DNA of 64,000 nt from Cepaea nemoralis (GCA_014155875.1 JACEFZ010011691.1:856501-920500); one strand, 5' to 3'; shown: positions 22,060-33,270, numbered from the stretch's first letter. Program-made: numbers and translations. The notes: generated from the letters alone by a model not told the origin.

Positions 22060-22440
22060 TATCATTAACTCATGTTCGGTGCAATTAATTTGTCACCTGC
22101 ATCATTTCTGTTTCCCAATCCAAATTTTCCTAAAACATGTCTCTCATTTTCAGCTCTTTCTGTACCTACTGTTGCATTAAAATCCCCCAGTATTATTGCT
22201 ATACCATTATGACCAATTTTATTTAATTTGTCTTGCAGTGTGTTGTAAAAATCTTAAATTTCGTCCTCCTCTGCTGTTGAAGTAGGTGCATATATCTGTA
22301 CGAGTGATGCGTTTTTAGACGGCCTTTACGTCTAATGGTGAGGATTCTATCACTAACTGGGTTATATCCCAGTAAAGCTTTTGCAGTTGTTGTATCTAAA
22401 CAAAATTCCACTCCACTCTGGCCTCCGACGTCTCTACCAG
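22060..22440 (-). pseudogene. LINE endonuclease middle fragment
   Basis: The minus strand reads SDRILTIRRKGRLKTHHSYR and then, after lesions, AIILGDFNATVGTERAENER followed by GKFGLGNRNDAG. This is the substrate-side half of an AP endonuclease with its GDFN motif. It is truncated at both ends and ends where a Penelope-like fragment starts. Confidence 0.75.
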
Positions 22441-22750
22441 AGTAAATGAAAAGACTTCTGAAAAGACAGTTACATTGCAGGGTTTCGGAACACATTCTGA
22501 ATTGGGTGGACAAGATACTACACACAGAAGATGGTAGCCTAGGCAGGCCGACACACCAGAACAGTCCAGCTTCATCGGTCGCGAGACATGTGCTCGAGAG
22601 CGGTAACGTGGTTGAAAGACTTCCGTGTGTTGTTCAAAACACAAAGTAGCCGATTGTTAAAGTTTGCCGAAGCTATAATAATCAACCTTCGTAAGCCGTC
22701 CTTGTGCAAGCAGAAAGACATTTTAGTCAGTTTAAAATTACTGTGGTAGA
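22441..22750 (+). pseudogene. Penelope-like element 3' fragment (GIY-YIG end)
   Basis: The plus strand reads RQLHCRVSEHILNWVDK, later SSVARHVLESGNVV, and after a frame change FRVLFKTQSSRLLKFAEAII and CKQKDILVSL, ending in TAG. It aligns throughout with the minus-strand fragment at 30.5-31.15 kb, where the full GIY-YIG motif is visible. Only the last third of the endonuclease domain remains. Confidence 0.75.
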
Positions 22751-22984
22751 CAATCGACATTACTGTGCGAACATGTATATATTTCAGTTTGGAGGATTTA
22801 TCTAGTTAATTCACGTAAGTTGTGTGATTTCTGCAGTATGTACCTGACGAGATGCAGCGAAATATGCCAGGCCATAAATCGTGCAATCTATTGTTTGTGT
22901 CTTCGTTATTCGAAAAGACTTCCATTTTCAGTTGTAAAATGTCCCTTGCCTTTCCAGCGATGTTCACTAATATTTGGTTTAGGT

Positions 22985-23240
22985 ACAAGAAATGAGTATC
23001 GCTCCGTGGTCATGGCGTTGCGGACACAATTCGTAATGCCGCTTTCTCACGCTCAAGTCACAGCGGAGCGTATCGCGCTGGTTTTAAATAACGTGTTGAT
23101 ATGGGAGCCGGTCGTTCAGAAAGCAATGTCAAACAACTGAACGTAAATACTTGCCAAGACATCAACAATGGCAGTAAAATTCTGGTGTTTACTGCAACAT
23201 CCTGTAAAGAATGTGCAACTTTAAAAAAAAAAAAAAGAAA
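22985..23240 (+). mobile_element. tRNA-derived SINE, A-rich tail
   Basis: The body contains the family core GAGCCGGTCGTTCAGAAAGC, then AACTGAACGTAAA, CTTGCCAAGACATCAACAA and TGTAAAGAATGTGCAAC, and ends in a run of 13 A. At least five other copies occur in this window (33.3, 35.5, 36.8, 37.0, 57.6 kb). The tRNA-like head is degraded in this copy. Confidence 0.75.
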
Positions 23241-23524
23241 TGAAAGAGGAGGGAAACTAATCCTAATAGTAATAGAACGGGCATCTAACAATGATATGTT
23301 CAAGGGATACGCCTGGTTTAAACACTATAAAAGAAGAATTAGCTGGCCTTTAAAGAAGACATTACACATGGAAAAGCCCTGGTAATAAAATTACTCAACC
23401 AAATTTGCTACATACTTATCAATAAAAGATTTAGAAATGCGTAAATTAATGTAGACAATGCCTGGTTCAGACTGTAATAGTACTATAGTGATCATGTATC
23501 ACTATGTAGCCAAATAAAAGTAAA

Positions 23525-23795
23525 GCCTTGAGCATAGCCTACGATGGGTAATGTTGTAATATTCTGTTAAGATAATTTGGCGTGTCCAGCGTGTGCCGCG
23601 TGGTTACACACCCTCTTCACACGCCAGTGATCCGGGGCTTGTTTCCGGATCCGGTCAGGGATATGCACTACTGACGAGCTCAAGCGAGAGCGAAACTCGA
23701 GTATAGTGCTTCCATATTGATGTGGATAGGCCTTAGGTTCATACCAGAATACGATCAGCGTTGCCGGTGGTGGGTTGAACTCAATATTTAAATAA
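23525..23795 (+). repeat. Dispersed repeat, inverted relative to 27.15-27.36 kb
   Basis: The stretch reads AGCCTACGATGGGTAATG, later GTGTGCCGCGTGGTTACAC, GATCCGG, GCATATCCCTG in reverse and TACCAGAATACGATCAGCG. The reverse complement of the same order is found at 26,966-27,362. It is probably a non-coding retroelement or LTR fragment. Confidence 0.75.
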
Positions 23796-23989
23796 AAGTA
23801 AGATTGAAGAGTGGGGGGAAAGTGGTTAAGAACATGAGTCTTAATAAAGAGGTTCTGACGGTAGATAAAGAAATTCAAGAACAATACAGAGTGACCGTGA
23901 AACATAGGCACAACGGCGACAACGCAATAGCTAAAATACAGAGTATAAACGTACAATGGGAAATGTTAACTGATTCAGTGCCATTGATG

Positions 23990-24543
23990 ATTAATCGCCT
24001 TAAGCTAACTCCCGTACGTGCCACGGTCTTATATACAGTAGTTTTTATTATGCAACTGCCCTTTAATTTGATGTGTAATACAACATGTCTCTACCATCTT
24101 AACAACTTTTATGTCATAAACCATACCACTAAACTTCTATTTAGAATTATAATGAGAAGAACAAGAAAGAAAATAAACATGGACATTAGAAAAGAACAGT
24201 ATTGATTTGTGAAAGGAGAGGATACAAACAATGAAATACATGCAATACAGACACTAATAGAATGATCAATAGAGACACATACATACATAGATTATACTTA
24301 GGCATATGATAAAGTAAAACATAATGAACTGTTTAAAATGTTGTAAGATATCAACATTGATGGGAAATATTAAAATAAATAAATAAATACAAATGAAAAT
24401 TATTTACTGGAACCAAGCAGTGTAGCAGCAAATAAAATGGGAAATAAAGAGGGCAATTATAAACAAATAAAGCTAAGAGTACGACAGGGATGTGTCTTGT
24501 CACCAGATCTCTTCTCCTCTTTAGCGAAGTAATAATGAGAGAG
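23990..24543 (+). pseudogene. LINE RT, left part of a copy split by an RTE insertion
   Basis: This degenerate RT frame reads LLFRIIMRRTRKKINMDIRK then EQY.F, YIDYT.AYDKVKHNELFKML (motif A with Asp), and RVRQGCVLSPDLFS (motif B), ending FSEVIMRE at the insertion point. The remainder resumes in the same frame at 26,461. Several stops lie between motifs. Confidence 0.8.
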
Positions 24544-26450
24544 TCAGGTCTTAGTCAGATATGACTGAGCTACCGTATGACAGTAGACGGTACTACCTGC
24601 TTTCTGTCAGCGCCGAATGTTGGGCGGCGCTTACCAAACCCGACACCCCACATTGTGCCAACGGCTTCGGGCGGAAGAGTGCAATTGGGAGGGTACTAGC
24701 CTTATCCTGGTGCGAGGAAATGCAACCCAAAGACAAAATAAGTCATGGCAGGGCAGACCAGGCCCTAAGCCTTGGTCGGCAGCTGGTCTAGGATCGAAGC
24801 TCCGACAGGCGGACAGTTAGAGCATTGCTTTGCTGATCCGGCAGCTTCTGCAGCTTGTCTTGTTCCAGATGTATAGGTGTTAACTTTCCTCTGGAGTGTA
24901 CTAGGCAGGCCGAGAGAGGGATCATGCTGCATGGGCAACACATGGTTTCTTTATTTTAGGCCAGGCTTTGTGCTATGGAGAGGCAATAACTCCATCCATG
25001 GTCTTAACCGGTCTCGGAATCAAAGCGAGAGGCAACTGTTACGGGTTATAAGTCCTTGTCAGTTGGCGTAGACATGGGGCGCCGCGCGATGCATTCGATT
25101 TGGTCAGTCGTGAGGGTCTGTTCAAAGCACTAAAGAAGATTGGCTGTCCACCAACTCTTCTGTCCATTGTGGAATCGTTCCACACAGGCATGAAGGGTAT
25201 AATCAAGTTTGATGGCTCAACTTCAGAAGAGTTTGAAATCAAGAGTGGAGTTAAGCAAGGTTGTGTACTAGCCCCCACCCCCTTTGGGATATACTTTTCA
25301 CTTCTACTGAAATATGCCTTTCGTGATCAGGATGACGGTATATACATTCACTCACGCTCAGATGTGGCCTCTATAATGCTCAGAGATTGAAGGCCAAGAC
25401 CAAAATTAGCAGGGTACTAATCAGAGAGTTGCTTTTTGCGGATGATGCTGCGATTACGACCCACTCTGAGGAAGAATTACAACATCTACTATCTGCATTC
25501 TCCAATGCTTGTTCTGAATTTGGTTTAACAATTAACAAAAAGAAGACACAGATTATGTCACAAGGTGCACATGGTGTACCATCAATCTTTATTGACGACG
25601 CCGAACTGGAGATAGTAGACCATTTTACATATCTTGGATCAGAGGTAAATAGCAAATTATCCCTCGATCAGGAAATCAACATCAGGATTGGCAAGGCAGC
25701 AACAACAATGAACATGTTAGCAAAAAGAGTCTGGGAGAACAGGAAGCTTACTGCCAAAACAAAAGTCCTCGTCTACCAAGCCTGTGTCCTTAGTACTCTT
25801 CTTTATGGCAGTGAAACCTGGACAACTTACTCACGCCAAGAGAAACGTTTAAACAGCTTTCATATGCGGTGTCTGCGAAGAATACTTGGTATTAAGTGGC
25901 AAGACAAAATCACAAATACTGAAGTATTGGAAAGATCAGGTTGTGTGACGGTGTATTCCATGCTCAGTCTTCGTAGACTTAGATGGATAGGACACGTTAG
26001 GAGGATGGATGATGGTAGAATACCAAAGGACATCTTTTTTGGTGAATTACAGACGGGTAGGAGATCTCAGGGTCGGCCTCTACTACGATACAAAGATGTG
26101 TGTAAGCGGGACATGATTGATACAGGCATTGATAATGCACAATGGTAGCACGTCGCCGCTGAACGTGTTGCATGGAGGGCAACTATCAGAAATGGAATAA
26201 AGACAAAGGAGAAAATGATTGCAGATAAAGCACACACAGAGCGTGAGAGACGTAAGATGGTGCAAAATGGTGGAAATGACCATGTTTTCACATGCACCTA
26301 CTGTGGGCAAACATTTGCAGCAAGAATTGGCCTTACCAGCCACACTCGCCACCGCCATGGATCGTAGTTATTGCCATATGACAGTTATTAAGCCTTTTTG
26401 AAGCACAATGTACCAAACTATCGTCTGTCAAGACGGAAAGATGCCAATCC
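24544..26450 (+). mobile_element. RTE-like LINE, internally deleted, 10-bp target duplication
   Basis: The element is flanked by AATGAGAGAG at 24,534-24,543 and again at 26,451-26,460. Its left part (24,570-25,070) is GC-rich 5' sequence (..LALSWCEEMQPKDKISHGRA..). It then joins directly, without the endonuclease and first RT blocks, to RT motif A at about 25,085. The 3' end is the non-coding tail CGTCTGTCAAGACGGAAAGAT, whose first part also ends copies at 38.2 and 59.4 kb. A piece of the same 5' region also occurs at 30,000-30,200. Confidence 0.88.
25085..26367 (+). pseudogene. RTE-like ORF2, C-terminal two-thirds plus zinc finger
   Basis: The frame starts at DAFDLVSREGLFKALKKIG (motif A region), passes motif B (GVKQGCVLAPTPFGIYF), and loses one base near 25,361, moving to a second frame that carries motif C (LLFADDAAITTHS), then FTYLGSEV, the thumb region (VLSTLLYGSETWTTYSRQEK) and RLRWIGHVRRMDDGRIPKD. 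A TAG at 26,146-26,148 interrupts it, yet the same frame continues to a C-terminal zinc knuckle C-T-Y-C-x12-H-x4-H and a TAG at 26,365-26,367. FADD is intact. A shorter copy of the thumb region is found at 59.0 kb. Confidence 0.88.
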
Positions 26451-26460
26451 AATGAGAGAG

Positions 26461-26616
26461 ATCAAAGAAAAGCCGGGAATATTAATCTAAGGTCATAATA
26501 TAAACAATTTACGCTATGCAGATGACACAGTATCGGTCGCTGATAATGCAAAAGATCTACCACAATTTTGGACATCGTAGTAACAGATAATCAAAATAAG
26601 GACTCTTCTTGAATAT

Positions 26617-26658
<42 letters not shown>

Positions 26659-26960
26659 GCGCGCGCGCACACACACAGTAACAATGGTGATATCATAGGA
26701 AAAAAGGTGACACCCAGATGTGAAATGGGAATATAAGGAACATTCTTAACCAAGTAGATAATATTTAATACCTACGGGCATTTATAATATCAGATGGAAG
26801 CTGCAGAACTGAGGTTAAAATGAGAATAAAGCAAGCAAACACCGCATTTCAGAAAATGAAGAGTATCTTACATAATAAGTCAATATCATAGTAAGAGAGT
26901 GCTGAAATGCTATATAGAACCAGTTTTACTGCATGGCAATGAATCTTGGAATGTAAATAG
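26461..26960 (+). pseudogene. LINE RT, right part of the split copy
   Basis: Continues in phase from the left part across the RTE insertion: IKEKPG, then INNLRYADDTVSVADNAKDL, with YADD intact. A (CA)n/(CG)n tract interrupts it, after which it reads NQVDNI.YLRAFIISDGSCR and RVLKCYIEPVLLHGNESWN. It matches the fragments at 56.7 and 60.5 kb. Confidence 0.8.
26618..26678. repeat. (CA)n-(CG)n-(CA)n microsatellite
   Basis: About 20 CA steps, a short GCGCGC block and four more CA steps, inside the LINE RT relic. Alternating purine-pyrimidine DNA of this kind can adopt Z-DNA. Confidence 0.95.
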
Positions 26961-26965
26961 AATAT

Positions 26966-27478
26966 AACAGAATATTACGTCACCCATCGTAGGCTATAGC
27001 TCAAGATTGCCCAATCGCCGCGACTGACGTCCGTCAATCTATATGGACCCGAACGATCAGGACTTCTCACTGGCAAGGAACACCAGGCCTCCTAAAATCC
27101 AGTGAGCAATAATCAAATTGATTCATTTGGTTGTTTCGGGATTTGAAATTTAAATATTGAGCACAACCCACTACTAGCAACGCTGATCGTATTCTGGTAT
27201 GAACCTAAGGTCTATCCACGTCAATATGGTAGCACTATACTCGAGTTTCGCTCTCGTTTGAGCTCGTCAGTAGTGCATATCCCTGACCGGATCCGGAAAC
27301 AAACCCCGGATCACTGGCGTGTGAAGCGGGTGTGTAACCACGCGGCACACGGCCAAATTATCGTAACAGAATATTACGTCACCGATCGTAGGCTATAGCT
27401 CAAGATTGCCCAATCGCCGCGACTGACGTCCGTCAATCGATGTGGACCCGAACGATCAGGACTTCTCACTGGCAAATA
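26966..27478 (+). repeat. Repeat with ~115-bp direct repeats at both ends
   Basis: The block beginning AACAGAATATTACGTCACC and ending GATCAGGACTTCTCACTGGC occurs at 26,966-27,079 and again at 27,363-27,476 with few differences. The DNA between is the reverse complement of the 23.5-23.8 kb repeat. It could be a small LTR-like structure or a tandem duplication. Confidence 0.75.
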
Positions 27479-27497
27479 GAACGCTGTCTGACACGGC

Positions 27498-27730
27498 TCA
27501 ATATCCTTGAACGGATTTTGATGTTTGCCTGTCCAAGATAATTGCTAACCGTCTTTGTCGATATTCTCCTCCAGAATAGATAATCTTAAAATCTTCATCT
27601 ATCTTAATGCCTGCTCCTGTCCATCTCGTTTCACACATCCCCAAATTATTAATTTTCTCTCTGTCCATTTCTTGTTTGATGTTATTTAATTGATAACTAA
27701 ATAGTGTAATCAGTGTAGTTGCTCGAATAT
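27498..27730 (-). pseudogene. LINE endonuclease N-terminal fragment
   Basis: Minus strand reads NIKQEMDREKINNLGMCETR then WTGAGIKIDEDFKIIYSGG. L-G-x-x-E-T-R-W with a following GAG is the first conserved block of LINE AP endonucleases. It is truncated on both sides. Confidence 0.75.
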
Positions 27731-27779
27731 GAATACTCTTGATTGTAACCACTTTAACTAGCATATAATAACAATATGT

Positions 27780-28250
27780 ACATATTATGTGTAACTACTG
27801 ATTCATGATAATATAACCTAGAGGTGTTTACAAGGCACCAGGGTCAGGTTCCATACTGGCCAAGACCTACTAACACGTCCTAGTCGTGCGTCCTGGACAA
27901 CAAGTCCCTTCGGAGTCCTGGCTAAGGTAGTAGAATTGCTGATTCTTCCGAAGCCGGAGAGTATCTGCCTGCACGGCGAGGAACCACCAGTCTGCACACA
28001 AATAAGCCAGACATGGGACAACTGATACATACCTCAGGTCCTGTATGACATCACATCAATGTTGGACAACAGGATGTCTTCATCCGACATACATGGACTT
28101 CACGCTGGAGTTCACAGCCAGCGAACACAAGCAAGCAAGCATAACGGTAACGTAATTGTTAATGTAATCATGACATTATTATAATTTGTCCTCTCGAATA
28201 TACTTATAACCGTTTGCATCACAATCCTTTTATTTATATAAAACTGTATA
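27780..28250. other. Unassigned sequence
   Basis: A GC-richer patch (27,820-28,130), probably retroelement-derived, followed by AT-rich DNA. No motif recognised. Confidence 0.3.
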
Positions 28251-28254
28251 TGTA

Positions 28255-29182
28255 CAAGGGGCTTCTCATAAGTCTTTAGCCTGACCATGAAGGAGTAGGC
28301 GGAGAAAACTGAAATTTGGCACAGTGCTTATTCCTTCTCAATGTAACCACCATCTGAGTTTATGCATTCCTGCCATCTCTGCGTGACCTTGAAAAGACCT
28401 TCAGAATAAAACAACCTATTTTTCGAATTAAATCAGTTATCACAAGCCAGTATGACATCTTCGTCACTGTCAAGACGATTTCCTTTCAGCTGTTTTATAC
28501 GATTTGGTGAATCCAAGTCTCGTCTACCGTCCCGATGGTCTTTTACATGTTTTTCGACCGCCACATGTTGAGCAATTAGCCACAGCAATCAACCCGTGTT
28601 TGTTTCTGTTCACATGTCAGCAGGCGCGGGGAACACACTTTTCTCATGTTCAGTCTGTTGTGAAAAATTCAAAAAACTGTACTCTTGCTCAGTTTTGCTG
28701 AACCCGATATCTCTGCAATTGCCATTTTCCTATCCTGGTCTATGATTTTCTTCACTTTTGCAGCATTTGCATCATTGCACTCTGAGGACGGCCGTCCTGG
28801 TCTTGGCAGATCTGCAACTTGGGAACGGCCACACTTAAACTGCAAACACCAATTTCTTTACAGAAGCATACGAAGGACAGACTTCCTAATAAACTGGCCC
28901 CATCTCCCCGTGTATTTCTGTACGTGTTTTACCCTGTAACATCAAGAATTATATCACAGTTCTGGCGTCTGAATTTTCCATTGTTCTGACAAACCGTTGG
29001 ATGTGCAGATCTGGTCAATATGGTGTGTTGTGCCATGCACCATATCGGCAAAAGCAGTTGAGGTGTGACATTCATAATTCATATCTCCATTACAAATTGA
29101 ATGAGCTATACATGTGCCAAATTTTAATTTTCTCCGCTTACTCATTCATGGTCAGGCTAAAGACTTATGAGAAGCCCCTTGT
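28255..29182 (-). mobile_element. mariner transposon, internally deleted, TA target site
   Basis: The ends are inverted repeats: left CAAGGGGCTTCTCATAAGTC and right its reverse complement, with similarity continuing for about 65 bases through GCGGAGAAAA and AAATTTGGCAC. A TA dinucleotide sits on both sides (28,253-28,254 and 29,183-29,184), the expected target duplication. At 928 bp it is shorter than the usual ~1.3 kb of mariner, consistent with a missing catalytic region. Confidence 0.92.
28300..28981 (-). pseudogene. mariner transposase remnant
   Basis: From an ATG at 28,979-28,981 the minus strand reads MENSDARTVI.FLMLQGKTRT, EIHGEMGPVY and CPSYASVKK, the paired helix-turn-helix DNA-binding part. 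Shifted frames then give CGRSQVADLPRPGRPSSEC, ANAAKVKKIIDQDRKMAIAE, RKVCSPRLLTCEQKQTRVDC and VDETWIHH with the first catalytic Asp. The next two catalytic Asp blocks are absent, and a C-terminal RRDGRNA../RWQECINSDGGYIEKE segment remains. Stops and frameshifts rule out function. Confidence 0.85.
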
Positions 29183-29344
29183 ATATGTCAATATAACTAA
29201 TGTGTGGTTGTAACCGATTATACGTTGATAAAAAATTTATTTACACACAAAACATGTAACTGCATCCCAACTCCACGCCACAGCACACACCTGACATTTA
29301 ATAGTCGTGTCAATAAAACTATATATAATAACCATTTATGTTGA

Positions 29345-29716
29345 CTTACGTTTGTATTCTTCTTCTTCTTTCGTTTGCTTGAAATATATCTATAACTGCA
29401 AAGTTGCCTCTTATATGGATATAACTGTTGTTGTTAGTTCACACAGTGGTCCATTGAGTTTTATCTTCCACTGTCGTTTCTTTAGACCAGAAGGTTTGCC
29501 TAGATATGTTGTATTTTCTGCAGTCTTGGAGTCTGTGCTCTGGTGTCTGCTACGTCAATCCATATGTGCAAATGGCTGATTCACCAATCTTGAATGTTGT
29601 ATACATGTGTTGCGTAATATATTGTATTTGTTCTGGGGCGCAGAATAATGACTTGTTCAGATCCGTTCATAACGTAGCAATCGTTTTGAGCAGGTTTTAG
29701 TGGCTTTCTGACTGAT
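29345..29716 (-). pseudogene. RNase H-type LINE 3' part, copy 1 (distal)
   Basis: Nucleotide similarity to 52,258-52,620 is strong through CCAGAAGGTTTGCCTAGATATGT and neighbouring sequence. In the other copy this encodes the Cys-rich tail after RNase H. An insertion at 29,717-30,219 separates it from the RNase H part. Confidence 0.8.
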
Positions 29717-30219
29717 ACTGAAGTATCGTTTCTTTACTTATGCAGTCTGTCGTCAGTGGATATTTGTTTAGACGAGCAATATCTCCTGCGGGCGGGACCT
29801 CGCTGGTTGCGTGATCCGCACTAAAGACAGTAGTAGTTACACGATTATAAAGATACAACCACTTGGTCACGAGAGAATTACAGATGTACACGCTCATACA
29901 GATCCAGTCACTTAGGTTGAGGCACTCAGCTGAGGGATATGACTGAACGCCTCTAAGTCAAATATTCCAGATGCAGAGGCCTGGCCGCTACTTACCTTCT
30001 GCTCTTGGAGGACTGATGCTGAGCCAACAGCAACTGCAGCCTGCCTTGTTCGAGACGTATGATCAACATTTCCTTTGGAGAAAACAAGGCAAGGCCGAGA
30101 GAGGGATCATGCTGCATTGGTAACACATGTTCTCTGAATTCAAGCCCAGGCATTGTGCGATGGAATTCTAGCTCTAGTTACAATCCACATACTTTCGTCT
30201 GTAAAAATGGCAAGACGCC
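29717..30219 (+). mobile_element. ~503-bp insertion in the RNase H LINE, with RTE 5' piece
   Basis: Comparison with the 52-kb copy shows extra DNA between GACTGAT and CTGATCATTC; ACTGAT is present on both sides. From about 30,000 to 30,200 it matches 24,830-25,010 (shared GGCC.GAGAGAGGGATCATGC), the 5' part of the RTE-like LINE. Confidence 0.6.
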
Positions 30220-30475
30220 ACTGATCATTCATTCCTTTTGGTGGTATGTAGCGGGCACATCAGGCTACTCTTCTTTTGCTCCTTCCTTAGCCAATCGGTC
30301 AGCTCTGTCGTTTCCAGGTACTCCACAGTGGGATGGTATCCACTGTATGGTGACCTTATGCTGACTGCTAAGTTCAGAAAGTAGTGTCCTTAGTACTGGC
30401 AATTTCCCAGACGGGAGCGCATCGAGTACTGATTTTTCATCGGTCAGTTGAGTTGAGTTGAGAACCGACATTACA
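30220..30475 (-). pseudogene. RNase H domain of LINE, copy 1
   Basis: Minus strand reads TDEKSVLDALPSGKLPVLRT and VTIQWIPSHCGVPGNDRADR then LAKEGAKEE. W-x-P-S/G-H-x-G-x-x-G-N-(D/E)-x-A-D is the C-terminal RNase HI signature, with His and Asp in place. The N-terminal half is missing. Copy 2 lies at 52.5 kb. Confidence 0.88.
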
Positions 30476-31170
30476 TCACTCAGGACATTCCCATACGTGC
30501 TCAGTCCCATCGTTCAACAGCCAGCGAAGAGTCATACTACTAAACATTCCCGCCGCTATCTGATTAAAAGTTCTCCTGGACTTCCCTCCCAGTTTTAAGA
30601 TTCTTCCAGAACCATTGCCAGTCCCCCGCAATCTCATTCTTTCCACATATGGGTTCTCAATTTGTTCCTCCGCCTTCTCTTTTAAGCTGACTAACATGTC
30701 TTTCTGTTTGCACAAATCTGGCTTGCGTTGATTGATCACTATTGCTTCTGCAAACTTTAACAAGCGAGTATTTTGTGTTTTAAACAACACGCGAAAGGCA
30801 ATGTCTCTTTAAATCACATGGCCACTTTCGAGAATATGAATAGCAATTGACGACGCGGTAAGCTTCCGGTGTGTCGACCCTAGTAGGCTCGCATTACCTG
30901 TGTGTCGCATCTTCTCGACCCATTGAGGTATGTGTTCTGACACTCTTTTGTTCAGCTGCCGCTCTGTTCTGCCGATGTAGAAAGCCCGGCACCTACATAT
31001 GATTTGGTAAATACAATTGTTTTTGGCGTAAAAAGAAACAGGCTCTTTTACTGCTGGTGTGAGAATCGGTGTGCTTCTAAACCTAATGACTGGAGTTGCA
31101 GCACAGAATGTTCGGCCTACTGCTGTAGTGAGCCGGTCTTGTAGACGTTGCATTACGTTGCCCTCGAAAG
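30476..31170 (-). pseudogene. Penelope-like element: GIY-YIG endonuclease end
   Basis: Minus strand reads EGNVMQRLQDRLTTAVGRTF, then CIYQIICRCRAFYIGRTERQ and KRVSEHIPQW, then SSIAIHILESGHVI: the GIY-YIG nuclease with C-x-C, the YIG core, Arg and His ligands as in Penelope-like elements. A TAA at 30,809-30,811 is followed in the same frame by FRVLFKTQNTRLLKFAEAIV and CKQKDMLVSL, the normal tail. The RT domain is lost. From about 30,650 downward the frame enters unrelated sequence. Confidence 0.82.
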
Positions 31171-33270
31171 GTTAGCTGGATGAATACCTTGAGTTTAGGG
31201 ACTGTAGTTTCATCTGGTTTTGGTTTGGGCTGTTGGCTGATCTATATATCTATGTATACCTCCTTGGAAACATGATGCTTTACAATACTCGAATGATGGT
31301 TTACAGTATGAAACATATAAAGTCATTTTATTTATTATGATGGAAAATGATAATTATTTAATTATTCAACATTCTTTAGATGTTGTAGTTGCTGTTGGTA
31401 TCCCTTGAATGACCCGTTCTTTCTTACGTATACTTGGTCTTCTAGCAAGTGGGTCTTCTATCAACATGGCCTTCTAGAAACTTGGTTTTCTATTCTTGTA
31501 GTACTGGTCTACTGCTATTATCTACCGCGTTCTTCCCTCATCTTGACAATTCAAAGTTCTTTCAGTCTGGCAATTCATAATGACCATCGGATGTATATAT
31601 CCACAAAATACACAAATATAATTATAAATATTAATAATTAAATTATAGCGTCAAGTGGTCTGCTTCTGATTTCGGAAAAGTTTTGGTCAATAACCCAGGA
31701 TTTTAATAGATTTCCAGGTACACTTTATGGTTATGATTTACACATGTTCTGACAGTTTGTCGTTGTCTTATTATCTATGTGTTGTGTCAACTTACAGTAT
31801 GCTTAGTAAATCTGCCATAGTATTATCTTGTCCTACTTGTGTAGTTAAAATTCTGTTAAGTATGTCTGCTTACTACATTTAGTTACGTGTCTTTAATGTG
31901 GAGTATTGGACAATGATTTGCATCTTTCTCTGTTACATATGTTGTTATAGATATCAGTTCATCTATATGTTTTCTCTTTTTTCTCCTCTTCAGATAAACC
32001 CATGCTTCTCCAGTATCGCTCCCAGTTTCTGAGTTTAACATCTCATGTTTGTTTCTCTATTTCTACTTCCAAACCTTTTTTCCATGTACTCATCACAGAG
32101 TCCGGTTTGGTATACCTTTTATTTGGTACTGTCATAAACCTATAGCTTGTGACAAAAAGTAATTATTACTAATGATGCCCCAACCGACCCAAACTGGTTG
32201 TAATGGAAATCAACAGACACAACGTTTACTGCTTATAAGCGTTTGTTACATACAACATGAAGAAAAAACCTATTCCAAAAGAATCACACAATCACTAAAT
32301 ACCGACTAACCCTTCTATGTATTAATATCTTTTAAAACAACCTCATAACTAAAATGGTTCTAAAATCCGACACTCTCGATCGCCATCTTAAATGCTCTCT
32401 GTTCACAACAACAATCACCTCTTCCGTCTTCCATCCCGCATGTGCAACATGCATATACCGAGCTGTGTGTACATGAAACATGTACCAGGCCAGTAGCTAA
32501 TGTGATTAAACTTGATTTAGTTTCATGTGTAATATGGGGCTGTGACATCCACATCCTCTCTCAAATTTGGCAATTTTCTGATTTCAGAAATGTGACAAAC
32601 ACTGTCATGTTACTTTACTGAACAAAAATATTCTTTTAAAGTCACAGATCCATATTACATTCATCATCATCCTACAAGAGTACACACCCCACCCTTAAAG
32701 TGAATGTCGTATCAATATGTATTGCTTGTGTGTGAACAATAACAAAAATGTGTCATAGTAGTTGTGACCTTCCTTGTCATGACTAGTTGAAACTCAATAT
32801 GTTGTCGATCCATCATTGAGAAGGAATGGTAGTTGAATTGGTCACGTGTATTTAACACACTGATGTCATCCGACTCATACAGACTAAGCTATAAGGATTA
32901 CTCGACTTACGCCATACTTGCCATGAGGCTCAGACCATAATCTCCTCATCTCACATATCATGAATTTAGCTTAATGCCCTTTAGCCATTGCAAGAAACAT
33001 CAAAGATGAGGTACCTTCCAGTCAACGCAAACACTCAAGTCTTCGGTCTCATATCTCCAAAACATGGGCAACCACCCATCAGATATCATAACATACTCAT
33101 CATCACTCTTCACTTGTAATGTATTGACACCTCTGTTGATTCTGTGATCATGTATGACTAGCACAACACTTTTCCAGCAAGCACAAATGCCATCTTCTTC
33201 AGTTACACATGTCTTTGTTTAGTGACATCGGATACATAATTATTTGCGAATATGTCAAGGTAATATGATT
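31171..33270. other. Largely unassigned AT-rich sequence
   Basis: No coding region found. A repeat at about 32,131-32,235 recurs at 40,108-40,238 (see that entry). The rest contains short open frames without recognisable motifs. Confidence 0.4.
32131..32235 (+). repeat. Dispersed repeat paired with 40.1 kb
   Basis: Shares GTCATAAACCTAT, GCTTGTGACA, CTAATGATGCCCCAACCGAC and AACAGACACAACGTT with 40,108-40,205. It may be an LTR or transposon end. Confidence 0.8.
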
